The notes: generated by a model from the letters alone, not told the origin. A DNA stretch of 61,752 nt from CAZVYJ01 sp964631565 (GCA_964631565.1 CAZVYJ010000015.1:1-61752); one strand, 5' to 3'. Shown: positions 50,736 through 60,671, numbered from the stretch's first letter. Numbers and translations are program-made.

Positions 50736-53700
50736 AAACTCTTATCCCTTCAGCCGTCTCAACCACGAGTCGGCCGCTCATAATCACAGGTGGCCCGATA
50801 ATCATTCGCATCGGGTCGAGTTTCTTCTGCTCCAGCGCGCGGGCGAGTTCTATTTCTTCAACCGGCTCGCCTTTGTCGGTTTCCAGCAGATACACCTTGT
50901 TCACAAGTGTGCTGTCGCCGGGTTTCAAGGTGACGGCGACATGATTCCGTCCGATTTCCAGCGGCAGAACCATGCTCTCGCTTCTTTCGTCTTCAATCAT
51001 CCTGCTCCAGGCGAGTCTGGACTGGGCGATATCGAATTTCTGAATAACCAGGCCCTTCGCCATGCTCATGAAGCCATATAACTGCTTCCTGCCGTTCGCC
51101 ATCTGCGGCTCGGCGGTGCCGACGACATACAGGCTGTCTCCGGCGAATTGCGCATCGACCGGAATTACGCCCTTTCGGCCATCATCGGCATTCACGGCGG
51201 CAAGCGGCTTGCTGCCGTCCCCGGCTATCGCGAGAACCTCGACATCGCCGGTGCCGGGTTCCGGCGAAACGGCTATCTTGTCGTTTGAAACCGCCAGTAT
51301 CACCGGCCGTTTGCGCCCGTCGTACTTCCTGGACCACATGGGCTTGTCGAGGCTGCTCTTGTCGCGGACCGTCAGTTCGCCGTCTATCATCATGACCAGC
51401 AGGCCGCTGTCGGTAACGAAGCCCTGGGCGAATATCTCAGCCTTCCACGGGTCGGCGAGCAGCCGGCCGGTATTCAGATCGAAGCACGTGATGGTTTTGA
51501 AGTTGTCGTTGCAGGTCAGCACCATGCCGCCGCCGATCTGGGGCGGGCTTATCACGAAGCGATTCTTGCCCACCGTCGTTCCTCGCCAGCGGATTGCTCC
51601 GTCGGACATGTTTATGCATGTCACCTGGCCTGTGGTTGTAGTTGTCACAAGCACGTCGCTGCCGACCGCGATGTTATAAACCGCGTCGATTCCGTATTCG
51701 GACAGCTTTTTGTTGTAGATAACCTTCGCCGAGGCGACATCGAAACCTGCGACCTGTGTTCTGTCGGCGATAACCAGCCGCTTTTGGTCGCTGCTCAGGC
51801 CGGCCACAATTCTCATACCGGGCGGATATGCGGCGTCCCGCATGATGTTGTCGGTGTTTATCTCGGTCATCAGACCCGCCCACCTGACGGCCGAGTCGCT
51901 GCTCGAATCCGTAGTCTCGATCATGACGGCCCTGGGGCCTTTGAGCGCCAGCAGCATCTCGCCCAGGCGCACCGGGCGATACTGCTGATCCCGCAGAATC
52001 TGGGTCGGCTCCTCATCCATCCGGAAGATTTCCCGAATCGGCATGGTTATTCCAACGTCGAGTTTTGACGCAACCGCTGCAGTCGCGTCTGACGCTTCAA
52101 CCTGCTGGATGATTTCGTTCAGGCTGCCGCTGATGTCCGCAAACTGAATTGTCTCTGCGCCGTTGAATTTCGGGTCGGCCTTCAATTCGCTGCAGATAAG
52201 CGATGCGATTACCGGGTAGCCGCTTCGCGACCAGAGAACAGCCAGCAGAGCCTCAGCCTTCATGCACAACGGGCTGTCCGGCTTGTTCGCGACCGCGGCC
52301 AGATATGACCGGGCGGTCGCAATCAGTTCGTCACGGTTTGTCACATCCGGAGCGGCCAGTTTGCCGCAGCACAGTTCCGCAGCCGATACCAGCGAAGCAT
52401 CCGCCCATATGCTGTTGGGCCAGCGGGAAGCGACTCCGGCGAGGCGATCGGCGTCCGCAGCCTGCCTGGCGGCGTTGAATTCTTCCCCGGCAACGGCGTC
52501 TATTTCGGCATAAACAGCCTGCCTGCCGTATTTGCGTATCCAATCCGCTATCATGCCCTGGGCCAGAGTCTTGCACAGCACCATTGGATCGATTTCTTCC
52601 GTACGAACCGAAGAATCCGCCTCTGGGCCTATTTCCACATCGGTGATTTTCTGTTCCGGGTATTCTTCGCTGAGTTTCTGGGCCAGCTTCGCTGCGACGG
52701 ACCAGTTCTCCTTTTTGGCGTAATATTTCACAACTCTCAAAGCCAGATGCGCCTTATCCTGCGGCGATACCGCATGTGGTTCGGCCTTGCGGAACCATTC
52801 CAGCATCTGATCATCCTGCCGGGCGATATTCGCCATGGCGATGCAGCTGCGATACAGCCAGGGCTGGAGCCGGGCGGTAAACGCCCGCTGATCGGCAGTG
52901 CCTTCAGCGGCCCTGAGACTTTCATTGAAATCATCTATCGCCTCGGAGAACCTGAGCGAATCGAACGCCACGCGTCCACGTTCAAATAACGTCTCAGCCA
53001 GTTCCTCTCCCTGTTCATGTTCAGCCCGCCGTGTCAGTTCCGTTCGCGCCATTTCATAGCTGAAATAGGCGCAAACGCCGGCCGAGTTCGCCGCATAAAG
53101 TTTGCCGCCGGCACTGATGAGATTTCCGAGCAAACCGTCGGACCGCACAAGCGACATCGTATCGAGCTTCATGTCGTCGAGATTTAGAACATGAATCAGG
53201 CCTTCAGAACTGGCCAGTACGCGTCCGCCTGTCACTGCGGGCCTGCCGGTAATTTCCGGTCGCGGAGCAGCGGAAAAAACGGTCTTTCGGGCACTGATAT
53301 CAACAACAGCCAAGGCCGGGGAACTGAGCAGGACCCTGTTGTCGTCGATGGCCGTCAGATGATACTGACTGCTACTGCTGGTGTTCCAGATCAGATTGCC
53401 ATCCTCGCCGGACAGAACCAGCAATTGACTGGAATCGGCCGGCAGACATACAACCTGCCCGTTAGTGACGATAATCGGATTTGCAGGCCGGAGAACGCCG
53501 CTCATTGAGCTGAAAACGCCAGAAACGCTCCGGTCGGTCATCGCGGCGACTTCGCTGTCGTATTGATATGCCCAGTAAGGCCGCCCGGCCTCAGCATCGA
53601 AAGCGGCTATCACCCCGGCATTGGTAAGTGCGTAGCATTTTCCGTCGGCCACCGCCACCGGGCTGGGGCGGTCCAGCAGGCTGCTGTAATCCAGGCCGTT

Positions 53701-55311
53701 TTCATTTCCGAATTCCGGCGCCTGGGACACGCAGCTGGACCATATTAATGAACCATCGTTGGCGTCAAGGCAGACAAGATGGTATGTGTCATGATACATG
53801 ACTATCGCGTAAAGTTTTCCGGCAGCATAGGTCGGGGCGGTGAAGAACCTGCATGCTTTCAGAAACTCGTCATCTTCCTTCTCGCCGCCTACGGCCCACA
53901 AAAGCCTGCCGCCCGTCGACAGCGCCGCAAGCTCCGAGTTGTCAACGGCCTGCTCACCATTATTCGGCATGCGCCTCATGGACTCGGCCAGCGCTGGCAG
54001 GAAACCGTAAACAGTGAAAATTTTCCCGCCGCCAACACTGAGGGAATATCGTCCCTCGTCGCCGAACTGAAGCATGCTGGCCCAACCCCACCATCCCTGG
54101 AAATTAGAGCCTTCTTTTCGGGTCATCTTCAGCGGCACGGATTCCCACTCGACGTTCCCTGTCAGGCCGTCAATCGCACGGACCCGGTCCTCGCCGCGGA
54201 AAATCAGCTTGTTGCCGACCGCAACAGGATGGAGCGTCGCCGGCATGATAATTTTGTTGCCGCTGGCGCCCAGAGATGTACCCTTCAACTGCACCTGGCC
54301 GCCGCGCACGCTCACCTGCAGCCGTGAAGGCGGTTGGCCATGGTAGCGAGTCTGCATGAACGTGAATTTCTCTATAGCTTCAGAAAGCCCGAAGAGATGC
54401 TGGATTAGGCTGCGATCTTCTATGTGCTGGCCGTTCTGGCCCCACTGCCATCGCGGAATGAGCACCACATCGCAGTCGGCCATGGTCCCGATACCGTTGG
54501 GTATGCCGCCCAATCCGGGCCAGCCGTCTACAGGCCCTTCCTTCGTGACAACAACAGGCGGAGCCGCGCGAACAGCCGAAACAAAGTCGATCAACTTCTG
54601 CTGCCTGCCGCCGATTTCCGCCGTGGCATCAGGATATTTCTCGGCGAGTTCCGAGGCGTATGCCTGCGAGTCGGAATCCCAGCCGGCATAGTGGCATGCA
54701 ACGGCGAGCCTGGTCAGCAGCAGCCCGTCGTACGGCCCTGCCGCAAGCCGCTTTCGCCAATACATCGCGGCAAGGGCGAATCTGCCTTCGTCGAAACTGA
54801 ATGTCCCGAGGGCCTCAAGGGCCTTCGGGCCGTAAGTGGTGTGAAGATAATTCGTGGCTACCTTGTAAAGCGACGCCACGTCGTTTTCCTGGACAGCCTT
54901 GTCATATATCGCCTTGGCCTGCGCGTCGTAAAGCCGTCGATACATTTCTTTGCCGCGGTCGTCCATGGCGCCCAGCAGTTCATTGGCCCTTGTGGCGACG
55001 GACACGAACAGCCGACCGTCCTTACCGGAAACAAACGAAGTTTCCGTGGATGCGTTCACCAGATCCTGTATCCTGCGGATCGCCCTGTCCTGCTTGCCTT
55101 CCTCGGCAAGCATTTTTTCAGCCTTGGCAAGAGTCTCGGCAACCTCGTCATTGGCAGTTACCAGCGGCATGGGCTTGCTGGCATCCGTAGAATCAGCGGT
55201 TCCTTCAATTCCGATAACAGCAACCTGGGCAAGCAACAACCCTACGGGCAGCGCGCACAGCAATATCAGCCAGATAATGCAGACAGATTGCGATGACTTA
55301 CGGTAAGTCAC
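50722..55311 (-). CDS. Very large PQQ-like beta-propeller / TPR protein
   Basis: 1529 residues. An N-terminal signal/anchor helix (CIIWLILLCALPVGLLLAQV) puts the rest outside the membrane. A TPR-like helical part (about 50-240) leads to a first PQQ-like propeller (about 250-740) with repeated blades ending in GSLIWSS, GNLIWNT or NVEWES. A second helical/TPR section (about 770-1120) precedes a second propeller-like part (about 1150-1500, DGAIRWRGT, LNTGRLLADPW). Blades suit quinone or protein scaffold binding; cofactor residues are not evident. A GTG with GGAGG starts it. First gene of the cluster; its stop overlaps the next gene. Confidence 0.85.
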   Translation of the reverse strand: MTYRKSSQSVCIIWLILLCALPVGLLLAQVAVIGIEGTADSTDASKPMPLVTANDEVAETLAKAEKMLAEEGKQDRAIRRIQDLVNASTETSFVSGKDGRLFVSVATRANELLGAMDDRGKEMYRRLYDAQAKAIYDKAVQENDVASLYKVATNYLHTTYGPKALEALGTFSFDEGRFALAAMYWRKRLAAGPYDGLLLTRLAVACHYAGWDSDSQAYASELAEKYPDATAEIGGRQQKLIDFVSAVRAAPPVVVTKEGPVDGWPGLGGIPNGIGTMADCDVVLIPRWQWGQNGQHIEDRSLIQHLFGLSEAIEKFTFMQTRYHGQPPSRLQVSVRGGQVQLKGTSLGASGNKIIMPATLHPVAVGNKLIFRGEDRVRAIDGLTGNVEWESVPLKMTRKEGSNFQGWWGWASMLQFGDEGRYSLSVGGGKIFTVYGFLPALAESMRRMPNNGEQAVDNSELAALSTGGRLLWAVGGEKEDDEFLKACRFFTAPTYAAGKLYAIVMYHDTYHLVCLDANDGSLIWSSCVSQAPEFGNENGLDYSSLLDRPSPVAVADGKCYALTNAGVIAAFDAEAGRPYWAYQYDSEVAAMTDRSVSGVFSSMSGVLRPANPIIVTNGQVVCLPADSSQLLVLSGEDGNLIWNTSSSSQYHLTAIDDNRVLLSSPALAVVDISARKTVFSAAPRPEITGRPAVTGGRVLASSEGLIHVLNLDDMKLDTMSLVRSDGLLGNLISAGGKLYAANSAGVCAYFSYEMARTELTRRAEHEQGEELAETLFERGRVAFDSLRFSEAIDDFNESLRAAEGTADQRAFTARLQPWLYRSCIAMANIARQDDQMLEWFRKAEPHAVSPQDKAHLALRVVKYYAKKENWSVAAKLAQKLSEEYPEQKITDVEIGPEADSSVRTEEIDPMVLCKTLAQGMIADWIRKYGRQAVYAEIDAVAGEEFNAARQAADADRLAGVASRWPNSIWADASLVSAAELCCGKLAAPDVTNRDELIATARSYLAAVANKPDSPLCMKAEALLAVLWSRSGYPVIASLICSELKADPKFNGAETIQFADISGSLNEIIQQVEASDATAAVASKLDVGITMPIREIFRMDEEPTQILRDQQYRPVRLGEMLLALKGPRAVMIETTDSSSDSAVRWAGLMTEINTDNIMRDAAYPPGMRIVAGLSSDQKRLVIADRTQVAGFDVASAKVIYNKKLSEYGIDAVYNIAVGSDVLVTTTTTGQVTCINMSDGAIRWRGTTVGKNRFVISPPQIGGGMVLTCNDNFKTITCFDLNTGRLLADPWKAEIFAQGFVTDSGLLVMMIDGELTVRDKSSLDKPMWSRKYDGRKRPVILAVSNDKIAVSPEPGTGDVEVLAIAGDGSKPLAAVNADDGRKGVIPVDAQFAGDSLYVVGTAEPQMANGRKQLYGFMSMAKGLVIQKFDIAQSRLAWSRMIEDERSESMVLPLEIGRNHVAVTLKPGDSTLVNKVYLLETDKGEPVEEIELARALEQKKLDPMRMIIGPPVIMSGRLVVETAEGIRVYGNQ

Positions 55312-55758
55312 ATGCAGCCTCCGGCACCCAGACCGATTTCATATACCAACTAACACTGTGGACGCATGAAGTTCATAGTTTATGACGCGCGTGCGTCGGC
55401 GAGGTTCCCGATTTTCCGCAAGTACTGGAAAAAACATCGTCTTACGCCCATAACATTGAACCCCGGCGAGGCAGTGCTGTTCCGCCACAAGTTCTTCTTT
55501 CGACAAGCACAGCAGGCCCGGCTGACGCTCACAACTTCAGCCGTCCCGCCCCAGTATGGCCTGTTTTTGCTTGCCGATACCGCATCCCATAGAGTATCAT
55601 GTATATCAAGTTGTGAAGCCAGAAGATACTAAAAATTAACCGCCTCATCCATATCTCTTACCCCTGGCCACAACAGGACATATTAGTGCCTGTGGCTGCA
55701 TATCTTACGATAGCCAATGTGTGTTTGCGCGCTAACTCGATGAAAGGAAGTTACGCCC
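55312..55758. other. Intergenic region, nothing certain
   Basis: 447 nt between divergent genes. It contains an 88-codon plus-strand frame (55366-55632, starting MKFIVYDARASARFPI) with no ribosome site and no recognisable family; I do not call it a gene. No strong terminator or RNA structure was recognised. Confidence 0.4.
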
Positions 55759-56457
55759 ATGCGCATCGAGCACGATCAGGCCGACGGAACAGGTGCATCA
55801 GCGGTGAATTCCAACGACTCTACGGCGGGTTCAAACGGCGTGGCGGCCGCCCTTCAGGAACTTAAAAATATCGTCAAAACCAAAAAAGCAGACCCCATAT
55901 GCAACGCGTACCAGAATCTTCACAGGGCGGCCAGGGGCATGAAGGTCAGCAAACTTTTCGAGCTTATCAATAATGTCCTGGGAGAGTCCGGGGTGGATAT
56001 TATAGCATCGGCTTACTCGCACCGGCGTTGTTTCATGTGCAGCGACGGCACGGCACAATGCGAAACCTGCGGCGGGACGGGGCTGCTCGAAAAAGGCCGG
56101 CGATGCCCCAACTGCGAAGGGCTTGGCGTCACGCCATGCGGATTCTGCCGCGGCACCGGCTGGGCCGACAGGGATACCATACCGCAGGAATTGAAAGTCG
56201 CAGCCATGAAAAGACAGTCAGCACACCTTAACAAGGAATTGCAGCGTCTTGCCAAGGCGTTTTCCGGAATCACCAGGGAAAGCGTCGCCGGCATAAGCGA
56301 AAAAGTGCGGACAGAACTTATCCACTGGCTGATGCGTCTTGAAAACCGGATTTCCGACCTCGGCGAGAGCGAAAACGTCTTCGACGACGACCGGCAGGTG
56401 AAAATGGCGTTTACGCAGCAGATTGATAACTGCCTGGACCTGCTGCGAAAACCGTGA
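55759..56457 (+). CDS. DnaJ-type cysteine-rich zinc protein without J domain
   Basis: 232 residues. Residues about 90-140 hold four CxxC knuckles, CFMC, CETCGGTG, CPNCEGLG and CGFCRGTG, three of them with the CxxCxGxG spacing of the DnaJ zinc-binding region. There is no HPD J domain and no DnaJ C-terminal beta domain. Flanking segments are helical: an N-terminal helical part (AALQELKNIVKTKKADPIC) and a long C-terminal coiled coil. AAAGGAAG precedes the ATG. Likely a chaperone-like or RNA/protein-binding zinc protein, role unknown. The stop is 74 nt before the glycosyltransferase start. Confidence 0.8.
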   Translation: MRIEHDQADGTGASAVNSNDSTAGSNGVAAALQELKNIVKTKKADPICNAYQNLHRAARGMKVSKLFELINNVLGESGVDIIASAYSHRRCFMCSDGTAQCETCGGTGLLEKGRRCPNCEGLGVTPCGFCRGTGWADRDTIPQELKVAAMKRQSAHLNKELQRLAKAFSGITRESVAGISEKVRTELIHWLMRLENRISDLGESENVFDDDRQVKMAFTQQIDNCLDLLRKP

Positions 56458-56530
56458 CGGAATAAATCTTCCTTCATTGCAAATCAGCCCCCCTTACCAC
56501 ACCGGGCCAAATGAAGTATATTCACCTGCA

Positions 56531-57475
56531 ATGAATCAGCCCGCGCACAATCATGTGACATTCAGCATAATCATGCCGGTCTATAACCATGCCGATTACC
56601 TCGCCGAGGCGGTACAGTCGGTGACGAACCAGACGCGGCAGGACTGGGAGCTGATAATCGTCGACGACGGCTCGACCGACGGCAGCGGCGAACTGGCCGA
56701 CAAACTCGCATCGAGTGACGGAAGGATAACCGTCATTCATCAGAAAAACGCCGGGCCGGCTGCCGCACGCAACACGGCGCTGGCGCAGGCGAGAGGAAGC
56801 TGGCTGGCCTATATCGACAGCGACGATGTCTACATGCCGGACGCCCTGCAGAAATTCGCCGACTACATAAGCGAACATCACGATGCGAAATTTATTTATG
56901 GCTATCGCTACAGGATAGGCGACGGCGCGAACGAAAAGGAATGCGGCGAATACCAGGACTGCACGACGGGCACAACGGAACTGTTCGGAAGGATGTATCT
57001 CTCGCACCTGTGCGTGTGCTACCGCCGGGAGCTTATCGAGCAGGCCGGGCCTTATGACGCCTCGCTGCGATCGTGTGAAGATTATGAGCTTTACCTCCGC
57101 ATGAGCCTGCACTGCCGCTTCGAGCCGCTCGGCAAGCCTACGGGGTATCGTCGCAGGCACGGCAGCAACATATCGCGGCAGACCGGCTACAGCCAGATTC
57201 TCGAAGCCGAAGTGCTCCGCAGGTTCATCGACACGCAGGGCGGCCGGGATGTCGTCGCCCCGGAACTTGTCCGCAGCAGGCTGGGACGAATCTACTATCG
57301 CGCAGGCAGGCAGTACTTCAAATCGCGATGCTACCGGCAGGCGATAAAGGCATTCGGGCTGGCGCACCGCTACAGAAAGACAATAAAGGGCATGGTGATG
57401 GCGGCGACAGCCCGCCTGCTGCTGCCGCTGGGGCGCGACGACGGCAAACCTATGCCCCTGCTCCAGGCATCCTGA
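56531..57475 (+). CDS. Family 2 glycosyltransferase
   Basis: About 314 residues. GT-A fold with FSIIMPVYNHADYLAEAVQS, LIIVDDGSTDGSGELA (nucleotide-sugar site), AGPAAARNTALAQARGSWLA and the DxD region YIDSDDVYMPDAL. Later CEDYELYLRMSLH holds the ED acid typical of GT2 acceptor-side catalysis. No membrane segment, so cytosolic. Donor and acceptor are unknown. The ATG at 56531 is chosen because the family starts just here; upstream in-frame extension has no support. It is close to the zinc-protein gene but functionally unconnected by sequence. Confidence 0.92.
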   Translation: MNQPAHNHVTFSIIMPVYNHADYLAEAVQSVTNQTRQDWELIIVDDGSTDGSGELADKLASSDGRITVIHQKNAGPAAARNTALAQARGSWLAYIDSDDVYMPDALQKFADYISEHHDAKFIYGYRYRIGDGANEKECGEYQDCTTGTTELFGRMYLSHLCVCYRRELIEQAGPYDASLRSCEDYELYLRMSLHCRFEPLGKPTGYRRRHGSNISRQTGYSQILEAEVLRRFIDTQGGRDVVAPELVRSRLGRIYYRAGRQYFKSRCYRQAIKAFGLAHRYRKTIKGMVMAATARLLLPLGRDDGKPMPLLQAS

Positions 57476-57476
57476 A

Positions 57477-59639
57477 TCAATCGGCCTGCATGCTGTTGGC
57501 AAGCCACAGTTGGACCTGAGCAGGACTTACTTCCCTGCCGAGCCGCAGCGACGACGGCGCGACCAGCTTTATCGGCTTGATATTCATATCGCCCCATAGT
57601 TTCTCGGCCGGAACGATAAACAGTCCGGGCCGGCTCTTGAATTTGTCGAGCGTCGCCTTCGGCCCGGCCAGCAGAAGCATATCCATGTTGCCGTGGTCGA
57701 AATCGACAACGGCCTTTACTCCCTCGAATACGCTGCAAAGCGTCATCGCCACGCTGAGGGCGGCGTCTATCCGCCTGGGCCCGACCTGCGTTCTCAGGCA
57801 GAACACGCCGCCGGGATGTATGCGTTTGGCGACTCGTTTGAAGATCGTCGTGTTGTAGCACCGCCATGCCTCGTGGTGATCGGCCGGCAGAGGCGAAAGC
57901 AGAACGCCGTCGTATTTTTCCGGACCGGTCTGCGTCGCCTGCAGATAATCGCCCTCGCTGCCGCCTATGAGCAGCTCGCTCCATACGCCCAGCGGAACGG
58001 CTGACGGGTCCGGCGACGAGTAGACCATGCTGACGACCAGCGGCATGTCGGGCGGGATATTCTCGCGCGAAGTGGTTACGGTCCACCATCGCCCGCCGTG
58101 CTCGCCGCCGTCAACACGGTCGAGCATTATTTCGGCAAGCACCTCGGTAATGCGGTCGCTCCGCCAGTAGCTGCGGATCGGCATACACCCTTCGACAGCC
58201 TGATTGGGGCGTGTGCCGTTGCGACTGAACGATGTCAACCATACGCCCGGCCTGGCCGAGCCTGTCATTTCGGCGACCCGGCTTATGGCTGCCAGCAGCG
58301 ACGCCGTCACGGAGCATAAAAGCAGCGTACCTGAAACGGCCAAGGTAATCTGGACGCGGATGAACCTCGCCCTGCGGACCATGCCTATAAGCCCGCCCGC
58401 GGCGGCTGTGAGTATTATCGCCGGCAGCAGAATCATGCCCAGGTGCGAAGAGCTGAGCAGCATGTATGCGACGGCGGCCAGCGAACATCCCCCCGCCGCC
58501 ATGGCGACATAGGTTCTGCCCCGCCCGCCGGCCGACGCGAAAACCTGCCGCTGCCTGGAAATTATTATCGCTGACATCGCCGCAAGCGGCACCTGCGCCG
58601 CGATGGCCATCGAAATAACGAACACTCCGCCGATACCGCCGACGAGGCTGAGAATCATCATCGCCGCCTGGAGCATAAGAACGGCCGAGACGCCTGTCAC
58701 CGCTCCGGCAAACTGCCCGCCGCCGGGCTCGTGCGATTTCCGGTCGACTCTCGTCAGCCAGGCGGCCAGCAGCGCCATCGCGCCGCCCGCCCAGCAGACC
58801 CGCCCGGCAAGGTCAAGCCCAGCCAGGTCGGCGAGCAGCCGCATCTGAACCAGAATCGCCAGCGTCACTCCGCTGAACGTAATGAGAATTCCCATCCGCC
58901 CGCGCCGCAGCGAAGAATTGCTTACGGGCGCCACCGGTCTGACGCCCCTGCCTCTGTCAACCTGCCTGCGAAACAGCAGGACAGCCGCGAACGCCAGCAG
59001 AACGCCAATGGCGAATATCATCGCCAGCAGGTGCGCCCCCAGCCACCACGCCAGCGAAAACAGAACCAGACCGACGGCGACAGCACACAACCAGTCGCGA
59101 ACCGCGGCTGCGTAAATATCTCTGCCGCCCGTTGCGAGAATTATCGAAGTCGAAATGAAAACCACCGATATGCCCAGTGCGATTGGGAGCATTGCAACGG
59201 CCTGCGAGAAGAATTTCAGACACGCCCAGCCCAGCGGCGTCCACAGAACTCCTCGGGAGACAGCCTCGGAATTCACCGCAGCCGCAACGAGAAAAACCGC
59301 ACCGGTACTCATCGCGGCGCAAACGGCTGCAAAGACAGCCGACGCGCCGAGCAGGCGGACCATCGCTTCGGTTTCGCGTTTGCCGCCGTCGGGCATGGGA
59401 ACCATCAGCACGTCATGAAGCCGCAACAGCTTCATCAGCCGATGAATCCCGCGTGCGGCAGCGCCGGGCAGCCTGGCCGTCGCCCAGACCGCGAACATGA
59501 ACGCCGAAAGACTTATGAGAAGCGACCCGCCGCTGGCGTCGAATGCGAGCGACCAGAGAATCATCAGGCAGCATGTCCACGCCACCAGCAAGGCGGCTAC
59601 GCAGATGACGTATATTCTGTCGATACTGGTCGGCTTCAT
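57477..59639 (-). CDS. Polytopic membrane protein with spermidine-synthase-like C-terminus
   Basis: About 720 residues. Roughly 12 membrane helices fill the first 450 residues. The soluble C-terminal 270 residues resemble a degenerate spermidine synthase/methyltransferase fold: YDGVLLSPLPADHHEAW, then FKRVAKRIHPGGVFCLRTQV, where the classical catalytic Asp-rich GGG(D/E) motif is not visible. Such fused membrane proteins occur in planctomycetes with unknown role. The ATG at 59639 is preferred over a TTG at 59663. It is convergent with the glycosyltransferase (stops almost touching) and 51 nt after birA. Confidence 0.75.
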   Translation of the reverse strand: MKPTSIDRIYVICVAALLVAWTCCLMILWSLAFDASGGSLLISLSAFMFAVWATARLPGAAARGIHRLMKLLRLHDVLMVPMPDGGKRETEAMVRLLGASAVFAAVCAAMSTGAVFLVAAAVNSEAVSRGVLWTPLGWACLKFFSQAVAMLPIALGISVVFISTSIILATGGRDIYAAAVRDWLCAVAVGLVLFSLAWWLGAHLLAMIFAIGVLLAFAAVLLFRRQVDRGRGVRPVAPVSNSSLRRGRMGILITFSGVTLAILVQMRLLADLAGLDLAGRVCWAGGAMALLAAWLTRVDRKSHEPGGGQFAGAVTGVSAVLMLQAAMMILSLVGGIGGVFVISMAIAAQVPLAAMSAIIISRQRQVFASAGGRGRTYVAMAAGGCSLAAVAYMLLSSSHLGMILLPAIILTAAAGGLIGMVRRARFIRVQITLAVSGTLLLCSVTASLLAAISRVAEMTGSARPGVWLTSFSRNGTRPNQAVEGCMPIRSYWRSDRITEVLAEIMLDRVDGGEHGGRWWTVTTSRENIPPDMPLVVSMVYSSPDPSAVPLGVWSELLIGGSEGDYLQATQTGPEKYDGVLLSPLPADHHEAWRCYNTTIFKRVAKRIHPGGVFCLRTQVGPRRIDAALSVAMTLCSVFEGVKAVVDFDHGNMDMLLLAGPKATLDKFKSRPGLFIVPAEKLWGDMNIKPIKLVAPSSLRLGREVSPAQVQLWLANSMQAD

Positions 59640-59690
59640 CGGTTCGCCCGGAGATCGCGTCAAAAAATGTCGGAAAAAGTCAGAAAAATG

Positions 59691-60671
59691 TCAGTGCGGC
59701 ATGGCCAGCACGGTCGAACACTCAGCCGGCAGGTGCACGATCTGACCGCTGTCGACTGCAAGAATCAGCCCTTCAAGCGGACTGACATCCAGCACTCGCC
59801 CGGTATAATTCCGGCCGGCCGATGCAATTTCTACGCGACGGTTCAGCATACCGCAACGAGAAATCCACGCGTCGTGCAGGCCGGCGAAGCTGCCGGACGA
59901 AATCCCGCCGATGTGAGCGTCCAGCCTGATGAGCACATCGCGAAGCACTTCGAGGCGTTCGACACTGTGGCCGATGTGCCCGGCCAGGCTCGTCGCCGGA
60001 AAATCGACCTTATCCGGCGGCGGAGACGCGTTGACGTTTATGCCGATGCCGATAACCATGCACCGCCTGCCGCGGGCGAAACCCGGCGAGCGAATCTCCA
60101 CCAGGATGCCGGCGACCTTCCGGCCGTCCAGCAGGACATCGTTCGGCCACTTCAGTTCGCACTCCGCACCGGATGCTTTTTCGATTCCCTCGGCCACGGC
60201 CAGTCCGGCCGCTATGGTTACCGCCTCGTGCTGCAGCGATTCGCTGTCCGTCAGCAGCACGCTGAACATGAGGTTTTCACCCGGCGGGCTGAGCCAGGTT
60301 CTCCCCAGCCTGCCCCGCCCCGCTCTCTGAAACTCGGCGGTAACGACCAGGCCGTCGGCGTCTTCGTGCCTGGCTGAATCCATGGCTGTGTCGTTGGTCG
60401 AATCGACCTCGTCGAAGGCTATTGCGTTGCGGCCGACCCGCTGCGTACCCAGATTGCGCTCTATGAGAACCGCATCGAGTTTTACCGGCGTTACAAGACG
60501 CACACCGTGCGACGGCCCGAACTCCAGTCTGTGCCCGCGATCTTCAAGCTCGCGCAGGGCGGCTTCCACCCGCTGCCGCCGTTTGCCTGCAGCGGCGGCA
60601 AGTTCGTCCAGAGAGAAGAACCCCTCCCGACGGTCGTAGAGCAATTCCAATACTCTGTCCGCGGTTTTCAT
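59691..60671 (-). CDS. birA: Bifunctional biotin-protein ligase / wHTH repressor BirA
   Basis: About 326 residues. An N-terminal winged-helix part (about 1-60, VLELLYDRREGFFSLDELAA) precedes the ligase domain with EVDSTNDTAMD, the biotinyl-adenylate loop QRAGRGRLGRTW, LKWPNDVLLDGRKVAGI and a C-terminal SH3-like domain (TGRVLDVSPLEGLILAV). It attaches biotin to carboxylase carrier proteins and probably represses biotin genes. ATG 60671 fits the family start better than the upstream TTG. It is 37 nt after nadC on the same strand. Confidence 0.95.
   Translation of the reverse strand: MKTADRVLELLYDRREGFFSLDELAAAAGKRRQRVEAALRELEDRGHRLEFGPSHGVRLVTPVKLDAVLIERNLGTQRVGRNAIAFDEVDSTNDTAMDSARHEDADGLVVTAEFQRAGRGRLGRTWLSPPGENLMFSVLLTDSESLQHEAVTIAAGLAVAEGIEKASGAECELKWPNDVLLDGRKVAGILVEIRSPGFARGRRCMVIGIGINVNASPPPDKVDFPATSLAGHIGHSVERLEVLRDVLIRLDAHIGGISSGSFAGLHDAWISRCGMLNRRVEIASAGRNYTGRVLDVSPLEGLILAVDSGQIVHLPAECSTVLAMPH

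Noticed and set aside
55366..55632. 88-residue open frame in an otherwise empty intergenic region
   Set aside because: No ribosome site, no recognisable domain, and odd composition near the end; kept only as a note on the region.
58731..60377. 548-residue open frame antisense to the membrane protein and birA
   Set aside because: Arg/Gln/Pro-rich shadow spanning two real genes on the other strand.
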